This document shows positions 54,407 to 64,000 of a stretch of DNA of 64,000 nucleotides, piece by piece; the stretch's first letter is position 1; each line of letters opens with the position of its first letter. The notes under the pieces are model-generated. The model ran no database searches. It was given only the letters and a program-made list of their open reading frames with translations, and was not told where the DNA came from. The position numbers were made by a program, and so were the translations under genes. This DNA is from Sapria himalayana (Eukaryota; Streptophyta; Magnoliopsida; Malpighiales; Rafflesiaceae): contig JAREIK010004375.1 in assembly GCA_029783825.1 (NCBI GenBank), forward strand, positions 1-64,000, read 5' to 3'.

Positions 54407-55884
54407 TTTATGCCTCATTTTCATACCCATTTCAGACACTATTGTATCTCTACTATATTCACAAAGCTCAATTTTTTTCAAAATTCGAATAATCTGATGA
54501 GAATAAACACTAGAGGTAGAATATTATTCGCCAGAAAATTTACAAGTTATCTCATAAAAAATTTTCAAGAAACGGGCCAAAATTTTGGCATTTGTTCAGT
54601 CTCTCTGAGTTGGAATGTTTGAACTTAACTCCTTCAAATACCTTTTGTCTTTGTCCTCCAACTTATCAAATTCTTTTTGATATTTTATATCAGTTTGTAG
54701 CATCAAATAAGTTGAATTCCAACTTGTAGGACAATCTAATTGCAATGAAGATCCATATGTCAAGTTTGCTTCTTCAACACAACTTAAACATATATAATCT
54801 TTTAGGACTGCTCACATATTTTACCACACCTCTAATTTTTTGAATAGCACCCACAACTACTGCAATGCCATCTCTGACAATTAAATTTAGGATATTAGCA
54901 CAACATCTCAAATAAAAATGCTCGCCTCTCAAAGGTACAACACTTTTCTTCACATGCCTTTTTTTCAATTGTTCAACTGCAACATCATTATTTGATGCAT
55001 TGTCAACAGTAATGCACATCAACTTTCACAAACCCCATTCATTCATGCAAACCTCAATAGCATTTCTAATATTAACTCCAGAATGACTTTTAATTTGACA
55101 AAAGTTCAAAAGCCTTTATGCATATTCTATTGAGAATCAATGAAATGAATACTCATACATTTATAAGACAAATTTTGAATGCTAGTCCATGTGTCTGTAG
55201 TCAATGAAACTATACAACAATGAGATGATATGCTATCAAATAATTTCTTCTTTTTCTTCACAAACAAAATAAAACAATCCCTCAATATAGAATGCCTAGA
55301 TGAAATTTTAAATTGAGGCACACTAACTTCAAAAAAACACCTTAAACTCATCTCTCTCAACAAAACAAAAAGGCAATTCATCTTTTATGATCATTTTCAC
55401 CAAAGCCTCCCTAACTAGTTGTTGATCAAATTGCAAACAAGTTAATTTTTTATACTCTAAACTAGTACCTTTAGTGAAATTCAACAAAGATTGTGACTTG
55501 TCTTTACCTTTGTGAGCTTCTTTTAATTCGTTTTTGAGTGGAAATTTCCTACAAGTCTCTCTAAACTATTTTTATAAACTCGAAGTACCTTGATCACTTT
55601 TTGCAAAATATTCCTTCCTACACCATATACAAGCTGCCTACCATTTTAATTTCCCTCTTAATCAACTAATATCTCATAAGTTTCCCAAACAGCATACTTA
55701 TACTTTTTATGAGCTTGAGGTTCAGATGAACCTAGACTTTCTTTTAGAATTGGAATTGAAAAACCTACCATAATAATAGGAGGGTTCGTGAAAGGATGAT
55801 GATTGGATTTACAAGTACTTTGATCATTTGAGATGTTATCATCTTCAAATTATTGTATTTTTCATTTACCCTGGATTGTGCCAT
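54357..55884 (-). pseudogene. hAT transposase remnant, N-terminal and central part
   Basis: A likely start is the ATG at 55884-55882 (MAQSRVNEKY). A decayed BED-type zinc finger follows: AVWETYE near 55690, and SDQGTSSL near 55580-55600, with stops and frame changes between. Then come family blocks: TTDTWTSIQN (about 55173-55202), where the TxDxWTS word marks the start of the RNase-H-like catalytic core; EWGL then TVDNASNND (about 54984-55015), which includes the conserved D-N-A; RCCANILNLIV (about 54880-54910); SWNSTYLML (about 54700-54725, usually RWNSTY); and KFNKYWG at 54385-54405, where it ends. In the family these parts bind the element ends and carry out DNA cleavage and joining. At least four stops or frameshifts are present, so it is not functional. 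The gene continues at 36790 on the plus strand. Confidence 0.87.
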
Positions 55885-56256
55885 CTGCATTGCCATTAAT
55901 TAATATGATATATTAAGCATAAATACATATAAATATTTCAAACAAGCAAGCTCTACAAAACTGACTGTAACACATTCAGCCTACTCATTCGGCCCAACCA
56001 TAACACCACAACCAATACTCAACAAAACTGATTGAGATACATAATAATAATAATTAATCACTCAATTCTCATCAGAAAAACAAACCAAAAGGCTGGTGGC
56101 TTCTGAGACACATTGGAGGCAACCAAAGTGCGACGAACAAGGGCTGGACCGAACTGAACATGGCTGTAATGGCATAAGGTGGCCTTGAACTCGTCGGAAT
56201 AACAATAGGTGCAGAGGAATTGGATGGGCAGTAGCGGAATTCTTGGCATCTTCATG

Positions 56257-56340
<84 letters not shown>

Positions 56341-56540
56341 TCCTGGTTCTAGTATCGGTTTTTAGGATGGGATGGTTCTCGAGATGGATATTGCTTAAGA
56401 TCCAGAATCATCCCAAAAGAAAAAATATATGACATAACGGGATGGGAAAAGTTAAAGTCAGTGGATTTTTCACAGTCCCAATTCTTTTAGGACAAGAATT
56501 TGGGTCGGGTCGTGAATCTCTGAGCCCTGTGAGGAGCCCC
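55885..56540 (-). other. 5' noncoding region of the hAT element
   Basis: Unique DNA upstream of the transposase start, with the CA/TA microsatellite in its middle and a G/C-balanced terminal 200 bp holding repeated gggatgg / tcccatccc-type words. The frames at 56058-56318 and 56408-56599 translate the microsatellite and the subterminal region and are not genes. Confidence 0.6.
56258..56340. repeat. Compound microsatellite (CA)n(TA)n
   Basis: About 31 CA steps (56258-56320) followed by 10 AT steps (56321-56340), uninterrupted, inside the hAT 5' noncoding region. A cysteine-valine open frame on the minus strand is only its translation. Confidence 0.97.
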
Positions 56541-58862
56541 ACTAAATGCATGCACAGTAAAATCAGTAAACTCCTAAACCTTGTAATGCCAAAATACATA
56601 AACCATTAAACCGCTATATACTACTTAATAATTAATAAATCTAATTTTTAATTCTATTTATTATAATTTAAAATATTCATTTTAATTATTTATTAGTTTA
56701 TTTTTATAGAAATATTTATTACAAAATAAATTATGAGTGGGACAAATATAATTTAAAAAATATATATGCTTATAAAAGAATTACAAATTTAAAAATTAAA
56801 AATTGTTATCCAGAAATATATTTTACTATTATTTTGAATCAATTTGGGTTTTGTAATTATTTTTTAATTAATATCTATCTTAATATCAATAGTTTATAAA
56901 TTTAATTTTGATCATTATTATAATATATATCATTAAAATTCTTTATATTGAATTTATATGATATATAATTATTAATATTATTATAACTAAGTATTGTATT
57001 CACTTTCAAAAAATTTTAAATATTATTATATTTTCAATGGTTATAACCTATGAAAATGAGAAAAAATTATAGAAATTTTTTTTTATATTTTATTTTTTTA
57101 AATAAAACGTATAAACCACTAAAAGCCTAAATCATAAATCGCTTAAATCCTAAATGAAAAAACCTCTAAATACTTAATCCATTAAACTGGTATACAGTTA
57201 TAATAAATCATAAATCTCATTTTAAATTTTATTTAGTATAATTTTAAATTTTTATTTTAAATATTTATCAGTTTATTTATATAGAAATATTAATTACAAA
57301 ATAAATTATTAGTGAGAAATATCTAATTTAAATTAAACCAGTATCCCTAAATAATAAATAATAAATCTCATTTTTTTTCAATATAATTTAAAATATTCAT
57401 TTTACATATTTATTTGTTTATTTTTATAAATATATTAATTACAAAATAAATTATGAGTTAGACAAATATAATTTATATAAATTATTTTTCATAAAAAAAA
57501 TATACATAAACTTTTTAAAAGAAAAAAAAATTTCAAATCAAAGAATTATTATATAGTAATATATTTGCTTTGCTTCTGAAACATTTTAGGTTTTGTAATT
57601 ATATTTTAATTGATATCTATCTTATTAATAATAGATTATTAATTTATTTATTGATCATTAATAGAATATTTATCAATAAAATAGTTTATATTGATTTTAT
57701 ATGATATATAAATATAATGATTATTATAACTAAATTTTATATTTACATTTATAAATAATTTAAAAATTATTATATTTTTAATGGTTATCATCTTTGAAAA
57801 TGAGATAAAATCACAAAAATAAATTTTTTGTTATTTTATTGTTTATATAAAACCTATAAACTACTAAATGCCTAAACGCTTAAATCATTAAACTTTTAAA
57901 CCTCAAAACACTTAAATACTCAAACATTTAAACAATCTTTAAATGTTTGAGTATTTATAAATAATAAATAAATATCTATCAATAAATAATAGTTTATTAA
58001 TTTATTTTTTGATCATTATTATATTTATATTTATATATAGTTTATTAATACCTATCAATAAAATTGTTTATTTTTAATTTACATATTATATAATTATTAA
58101 GTTTATCATTACTAAATATTGTATTCACATTTAAAAAAATTTAAAAATAATGATATTTATAATGATTATAACCTTCAAAATTGATAAAAAATTTGAAAAA
58201 TAATTTTTTTGTTATTTCATTATTTAAATATAACATATAAACTACTAAATGCCTAAACACTTAAATCACTAAACTCTTAAATACTTAAACCATTAAACCG
58301 GTATATCCTAAATAATTAATCATTAATCTCATTTTTATTTCTATTCATTATAATTTTAATATTCATTTTAATTATTTATTAGTTTATTTTTATAGAAATA
58401 TTAATTGCAAAATAAAATTATGAATTAGACAAATATAATTTAAATAATTTATCTTCATCAAAAAAATTTATAAGCTTATAAGAAGAATCAAAAATTTAAA
58501 ATAAAAATTATAATTTAGTAATATATTTTACTTTGATTTTGAATCCTTTTTGGTTTTCAAATATATATTAATTAATATCTATCTTATTAATAATAGTTTA
58601 TTAATCTATTTTATGATCTATATTATAATATCGATCAATAAATTATTTATATTGAATTTACATGATATTTAATTTTTATGATTATTATAATTAAATATTG
58701 AATTAACATTTGAAAAAAAATTAAAAATTATAATATTTTCAATGGTTATAAACTTGAAAATGAGAAAAAATCATAAAAATAATTTCTTTGTTATTTAATT
58801 ATTTAAATAAAACCTATAAACCACAAATACTTAAATAGTTAAATAACTAAACTCCTAAACCC
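56541..58862 (+). repeat. Satellite array, forward orientation, between the hAT half and IB-3
   Basis: Rest of the v1 unit that received the hAT element, then dyads near 57043 (v2/5), 57786 (v13), 58168 (v14) and 58748 (start of a unit cut by IB-3 at ctaaaccc). The same order precedes IB-1 at 20.15-21.95 kb. No gene is visible. Confidence 0.92.
57914..57956. repeat. Perfect 19-bp hairpin in variant v13 (right copy)
   Basis: Arms AAATACTCAAACATTTAAA (57914-57932) and its exact reverse complement (57938-57956), loop caatc. It sits in the CTAAA-rich segment of v13. The left-copy partner at 20997-21039 has two arm mismatches, one of them in a more G-rich stretch. Confidence 0.9.
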
Positions 58863-59397
58863 TGATACTGCTACACCACACACACATAGTGACGGACCAC
58901 AGTACACACGTGCACATATTCTTGTCAATTTTGGTGTAGCATTTAGAGGGGCCAGCAAGTCCTGGAAGCAGCCAGAAGTATGGACCACCAGCTTGTAGAG
59001 GGCCCCACTAGCAAGCCGGGATGATAACATTCAGACAACTAATGAGACCGACAAAGTGGTCGGGAGTAAACCTAGGAGTAGCTAGGAATGGGTCCCACTA
59101 GACCTATCAGGCAGTATAGAGGGCCACCACCGTTGCCCAACAGGAGTAGCGAGCAATCCATGATTAATTAGAGAGCCGAAAAAATCTGAAGCATCACCAA
59201 GTAGGGCCAGTTAGCAATGGAGTCCAGACCAGCCACACGGGAGCGAAAGATTCAAACTTGTAGTTTATGTTTGTAATCTTATTTGTATTTTGGACTTTGT
59301 ATGCACCATGTACTTGTAGAGACGGATCATGACACACACACACACAATCTTGTCTGTTCTCTATGTAGCATGCAATGAGTGCAACTGGACCCATGAG

Positions 59398-59406
59398 TAT
59401 ATATAA
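59398..59406 (+). promoter_or_regulatory. TATA-box-like sequence in IB-3
   Basis: TATATATAA within gagtatatataagtgggg in otherwise G/C-balanced DNA, about 700 bp upstream of an AATAAA signal. It would suit a promoter of the block, but A/T-rich words arise easily here. IB-1 lacks this region. Confidence 0.35.
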
Positions 59407-60108
59407 GTGGGGCCTACTAATGCATTTTATAAATACACATTAGGCGATGCTACATTCCCGGGAGCACAAGACACATCTTTATAGCATTTTGAAATTTTAC
59501 TTGTTTTCTATCTTGGTTGTACGCGTAGATAATTAGACTATGAGATGGACCTCATCACACATGCACACCGATGCATGCTTATTTTTTGATATTTAGTCGG
59601 CACAACATACAGCCACTTCTTGGAGCTCGAGGAGGAAGCATTCTAACCCAAGAGATACTCTTTTGAGGATCATTGGAGCAAAAGAATTTGGAATTCAGAG
59701 GAGAGATGAATTGAAAAAGTATCGTAGATATGGACTTGTGGATTTATGGCTATTCAGTTTTATATGTATTCCATTGTATAGTAATGACATATGCAAATGC
59801 TTGATGCTACATGTCACACACATGCACAATCTTATATTTGCATAGTTTTAATATGGTGGATCATTCATGTTCCTCCAAAAGGCTTGAAAAATTCGAATGG
59901 AAATGATGCTGTGCGCATAAAGACTCACTACCAACTCTAAAGTCCGGGAATTCCACGTGATTTTAGTTGTATTCATATGCTTAGAATTATTAGGCATTAT
60001 GTTTTTTATGTATTTTATGCATAGAATCATTAAGGTGCATAGGATTTGCCGGGCTGGCCTAAATTAGTTAGCTTTTTAGTCTCTTGTAAGTTGTGTGCCT
60101 AAATGATA

Positions 60109-60148
60109 AATAAAGTGTGTATTTTCCAAAAGAAAAAACAATAAAAAA
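60109..60148 (+). promoter_or_regulatory. Polyadenylation-signal-like site with A-rich run in IB-3
   Basis: AATAAA at 60109-60114 lies about 14 bp before ccaaaagaaaaaac and further A-runs. IB-1 has attaaag at the same place and a longer A-run (about 22411-22430). This could be the 3' end of a reverse-transcribed RNA, directly followed by telomere-like heptamers. Confidence 0.4.
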
Positions 60149-60151
60149 TCA

Positions 60152-60228
60152 TAAACCCTAAAGTTTAAATCCTAAACCTTAAACCATAAACTATACCCCT
60201 AACCCATAAACCCTAAATTTTAAATCTC
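60152..60228 (+). repeat. Degenerate telomere-like heptamer tract in IB-3
   Basis: Same 77-bp tract as in IB-1: steps such as taaaccc, taaatcc, taaacct, taaacca and cctaacccataaaccc. CCCTAAA is the usual plant telomere motif. The phase is 7 bp here, unlike the roughly 8-bp steps within satellite units. Confidence 0.75.
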
Positions 60229-60353
60229 ATGTTTTGCACTTTTAAAATCAAATGACAAAGTGTTAAATTTAAATTGAAATTCACAACTTTTAGGAATGTC
60301 ACAAATTTATCTTTTTGTTTATGTAACACAAAGTCATGACTGAAGGGGTGCAT

Positions 60354-60660
60354 TATGGATTCAATCACTTTCTTGCTTTAGATTATTGTAGCATTAGCAA
60401 AGGCCATGATTGTATATTTTGTCTCTAGAACACAAAATCATATCGATGAGAATATGCCATAACTTGTGTCTCTCTTTTGAACATATTGTTATGGCACTAA
60501 GAATTATCATGATTACATATATAATCACTATAATACTAGTTCACAGTATTGGATATGTCTATAGCTTGTGCATTTTATCTTTATATTGCGAAGTCATTGC
60601 ACTAGGAATGATTGTAACTTTGGACATTCCTCAAGAGCAAAAGTCATGACCCTAGAAATA
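60354..60660 (+). repeat. Three weakly similar steps of about 103 bp in the IB-3 tail
   Basis: Starts near 60354, 60457 and 60559, the same spacing as in IB-1 (22632, 22735, 22837). The shared words are cttgtg, cactaagaat / cactaggaat and gtcatgac. Confidence 0.4.
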
Positions 60661-61327
60661 GTTAAAGCTCGAGTACTACTCTTTATAACTTTCTATAGCT
60701 AAAGTTCATAGGATTGGAAATATCACTATGGCTTTTTCCTTTGATTTGTGACCTCAAGTGTCAATATGCAAGACTAATATTTAGAGCAATGATTAAAACC
60801 TTATATATGGTTGAATATGATTCATTTACACCTTTTTGGGTATTGTGAGCTTGTATACATAACTCATTTAATATAAAAAGAAAGAAATGATACTTTTCAT
60901 ATCCATGAGGATATAAAAAAAAGGCTTAGACATGCCAATAAAATAAATTTTTTGATTCTTGATTTAAAGAGAGCCCATACTTCTTGCCCTACTCAAAACG
61001 CCCAGGGGCTAGTTTGTTCTAATAGGCTACAAGGTTGTTATTTTTTTAGAGGTGAACTATGTTTTAAAAAAATTGCTTTAAGTGTGCGCATGAGAGATAT
61101 TTTAGAAGAAATTACAATAATCAATATAACTAGCATCCTCAACAACTAGATATTTCTACCCATAGGGGTACAACTTTGGTTTAGTCTGTTAGCGTACATG
61201 AGTCAAATTACCTTTGATAGCCCAGTGATTAAACATCAAATATGATGAGACATAATAGAGATAAAGTAAAAGCTCCTATTATTTTTGTTAGAGCCTTAGC
61301 AATCATTCTAGAGTTGAGAGAGGAACA

Positions 61328-64000
61328 AAATAAATTATTTTAATTATTTAGTATAATTTTAATTTTTATTTTAATTATTTATCAGTTTATTTTTATAGAA
61401 ATATTAATTACAAAATAAATTATTAGTGAGACAGATCTAATTTAAATTAAACCGATATATCCTAAATAATAACGAATAAATCTCATTTTTTTCATATTAA
61501 TTTTAAATATTCAAATTTAATTATTTATTTGTTTATTTTTATATAAATATTAATTACAAAATAAATTATGAGTACACAAATATAATTTATATAAATTATT
61601 TTTCATCAAAATAATATAGATAAACTTTTTAAAAGAAAAAAAAATTTAAAACAAAAAATTATTATATAGTAATATATATTCTTTACTTCTGAATCATTTT
61701 AGGTTTTGAAATTATATTATAAATGATATCTAACTTATTAATAATAGATCTTTAATTTATTTTTTCATTATTATTAAAATATTTATCAATAAAATAGTTT
61801 ATATTGAATTTATATGATATATAAATATAATGATTATTATAACTAAATATTGAATTCACTTTTGAAAAAAAATTTAAAAATATTTATATTTTCTAAAATT
61901 ATACCTTTGAAAATATCAAAAAATAATAAAAATAAATTTTTTGTTTTTTTATTTTTTAAATAAAAGCTATAAACTACTAAATGCATACACAGTTAAATAA
62001 GTAAACTCCTAGACCCCCGTAATGCCTAAATACATTAACCATTAAACTGATATATAATACATAATAAATAATAAATCTAATTTTTATTTCTATTTATTAT
62101 AATTTTAAATATTCATTTTAATTATTTATTAGTTTATTTTTAAAGAAATATTTATTACAAAATAAATTATGAATGCGACAAATATAATTTAAATAATTTA
62201 TTTTTAATGAAATAATATATATATATATATATATATATGCATATAAAATAAGTAAAAATTTAAAATTATTATCCAGTAATATATTTTACTTTAATTTTCA
62301 ATAAATTTGGTTTTTGTAAATATTTTTTAATTAATTTCTATCTTTTTATTAATAGTTTATTAATTTAATTTTTGATCATTATTATAATATCTATCAATAA
62401 AATTGTTTATATTGAATTTATATGATGTATAATTATTAATATTATTATAACTAAAATATTATATTTACATTTAAAAAAATTTTAAATATTATTATATTTT
62501 CAATGGTTATAACTTATGAAAATGAGAAAAAATTATAAATTATTATTATTATTTTATTGTTTAAATAAAACCTATAAACCACTAAATGCCTAAAAACATA
62601 AATCGCAAAATTTTCAAATGACAAAACAACTTACTACTTAAACCATTAAAAATTATTATATTTTCAAAGGTTATAACCTTAAAAAATGAGAAAAAATAAT
62701 AGAAAATAAATTTATTGTTATTTCATTTTTTAAATAAAACCTATAGATCATTAAATGCTTACTTATTTAAATCAGCAAGCTCTTAAATCCCGAAACCCCT
62801 AAATTCATAAACCTTTTAACAGCTATATACTACTTAATAAATAATAAATCTCATTTTTATTTTTATTTATTATAATTTTAAATATTCATTTTAATTATTT
62901 ATTGTTTAATTTTTTATAAAAATTAATTACAAAATAAATTTCGAGTGAGACAAATATTATTTAAATAATTTATTTTAATTAATATTTATATTATTAATAA
63001 TAGTTTATTAATTTTATTTTTGATCATTATTATAATATCTATCATTAAAATTATTTATATTGAATTTATATGATATATAATTAGTAAGAAGAATATAATT
63101 ATACATTGTATTCACATTTCAAAAGATTTTAAAAATTATTTTATTTTCAAAGATTATAACCTTTGAAAATCAAAAAAAATCAAAAAAAAATGTTAAATTT
63201 TTATTATATAAATAAATCCTATAGACCACTAAATGCCTAAAAACATAAATTGCTAGACTCCTAAAAGACATATCTCATAAATAATCAAACCATTAAACCG
63301 GTATACCACATATAATAAATCATAAATCTCATTTTAATTTGTATTCATTATAATTTTAAATATTCATTTTAATTATTTATTAGTTTATTTTTTATAGAAA
63401 TATCAATCACAAAATAAATAGAGTGAGTAAAATAATTTTAATAATTTATTTTTAATCAAAAAAAAAAAGCTTATATAAAGAATTAAAAATTTAAAAACAA
63501 AAAATTATTATTTAGTAATATATTTTATTTTGATTTTGAAACATTATATATAGGTTTTGCAATTATATTTTAATTGTGATCAAACTTATTAATAATAGTT
63601 TATTAATTTATTATTTGATCATTTTTATAATATCGAAGAATAATAATACTTATATTAAATTAAAATGTTTTATAATTATTAAATTATTATAACTAAATAT
63701 TATATTTACATTTGAAAAAAAATTAAAATTATTATATTTTCAAAGGTTATAACCTTCAAAAATTATAAAAAATCACAAAATAATTTTTTATTATTTTATT
63801 ATTTAAATAAAACGTATAAGCCACTAAATGCCTAAACATTTAAATCTCTAGACTCCTCAACCTCAAAACCCCCTAAATACTTAAACCATTAAACCAATAT
63901 AACCTAAATAATAAATAATAAATCTCAATTTTATTATTATTCATTATTATTTTAAATATTCATTTTAATTATTTTATAGTTTATTTTTATAGAAATATTA
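61328..64000 (+). repeat. Satellite array, forward orientation, to the window end
   Basis: v2/5 tail, then dyads near 61902 (v1), 62510 (v2, only about 160 bp long), 62672 (v7, about 485 bp), 63157 (v8) and 63750 (v9, cut by the window). A run of AT steps lies at about 62215-62238. The text after IB-3 parallels the reversed text beside IB-2. No gene is visible. Confidence 0.93.
62497..62685 (+). repeat. Truncated satellite unit (about 160 bp) between two dyads
   Basis: After the dyad at 62510 the v2 text stops at ttaaaccattaaa and passes straight into aattattatattttcaaagg, the next dyad (62672). About 420 bp of unit body is missing. A deletion between short A/T-rich words would give this. 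Confidence 0.75.

Larger units (their letters stand above)
54357..56540 (-). mobile_element. 5' half of the split hAT-superfamily DNA transposon
   Basis: Runs from its terminus at about 56540, next to v1 satellite (actaaatgcatgcac), to an abrupt end inside the transposase at 54357, next to v2 satellite. It contains about 650 bp of 5' noncoding DNA with a CA/TA microsatellite, then the BED-finger and catalytic-region remnants. Terminus read inward: GGGGCTCCTCACAGGG. Together with 36767-38380 it makes an element of about 3.75 kb, an ordinary length for Ac-like hAT elements. The matching target word (actaaatgcat) at both outer ends shows the two halves were one insertion in one v1 unit. Confidence 0.87.
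58863..61327 (+). mobile_element. Insertion block IB-3 (uncharacterised, about 2.47 kb, fullest copy)
   Basis: Begins TGATACTGCTACACCAC in a satellite unit and ends GAGAGAGGAACA before v2/5 text. Order: G/C-balanced head (58863-59150); a part missing from IB-1 (about 59153-59968) that holds a TATA-like word (59398-59406); a stretch ending in AATAAA (60109-60114) and an A-rich run (60128-60148); a telomere-like tract (60152-60228); then a tail with weak 103-bp periodicity. The head to A-rich run resembles a promoter-to-polyadenylation unit, as in an LTR or a processed transcript, but I cannot assign it. The short frames at 59663-59845, 60410-60649 and 60952-61149 are not kept in the copies and have no recognisable domain. 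The block was present before the array was duplicated, since three copies share the same right flank. Confidence 0.65.

Noticed and set aside
56058..56318. Minus-strand frame beginning with a long Cys-Val repeat
   Set aside because: Translation of the CA microsatellite; no sign of a gene.
1..64000. CRISPR array or other prokaryotic repeat system
   Set aside because: The repeats are long, contiguous, A/T-rich units without unique spacers, with plant-type transposons; nothing prokaryotic is visible.
1..64000. Organelle (mitochondrial or plastid) origin because of the A/T content
   Set aside because: No organelle gene, tRNA or rRNA is recognisable, and hAT and LTR insertions with target duplications point to nuclear DNA.

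Overview
The window looks like plant nuclear heterochromatin. About 85% is one very A/T-rich tandem satellite with a basic unit near 580 bp, interrupted by older, more G/C-balanced insertions. Degenerate CCCTAAA-type (plant telomere-like) heptamers, an hAT transposon with BED-finger and dimerisation-domain remnants, and solo-LTR-like insertions with 5-bp target duplications all fit a flowering plant; I cannot name the species. I see no intact protein-coding gene, no tRNA or rRNA gene and no CRISPR array. The many short open frames lie inside the satellite, or are relics or chance.

Each satellite unit has (1) a palindrome with core AAGGTTATAACCTT, (2) about 100 bp of degenerate 8-bp steps of the form NCTAAAYN, and (3) a pure A/T body. 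Units fall into about 14 recognisable variants that I call v1 to v14. They recur in the same order (v1-v2-v3-v4-v5-v6-v7-v8-v9-v10-v11-v12, with gaps), so the array has a higher-order structure. A recurrent hybrid of about 740 bp (v2/5: front of v2, tail of v5) is itself amplified.

Layout: 1-31831 is forward-oriented array holding solo LTR L1 (14979-15566) and insertion block IB-1 (21958-23605). The array flips orientation near 31.84 kb and runs in reverse to 43.61 kb. This reversed part holds IB-2 (35894-36769), a truncated reversed copy of the same block, fused to the 3' half of an hAT transposon (36767-38380). From 43.61 kb the array is forward again to the end and holds L2 (48887-49444), L3 (50850-51405), the 5' half of the hAT element on the minus strand (54357-56540) and the longest block copy, IB-3 (58863-61327).

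History that can be read from the sequence: L1 and L3 sit at the same site in variant v8, and IB-1, IB-2 and IB-3 sit in the same variant context. They are therefore copies made when large pieces of array were duplicated. L2 has its own 5-bp target duplication inside a v5 unit whose partner copy is empty, so it came after that duplication. The hAT element was one insertion in a v1 unit, later cut in two inside its transposase gene. Its halves now lie about 17.6 kb apart in opposite orientation and share a 50-bp overlap. The two orientation switches are fold-back junctions with mirrored unit order.

Variant names, dyad positions and alignments were made by eye. No identities were computed and no databases were searched.
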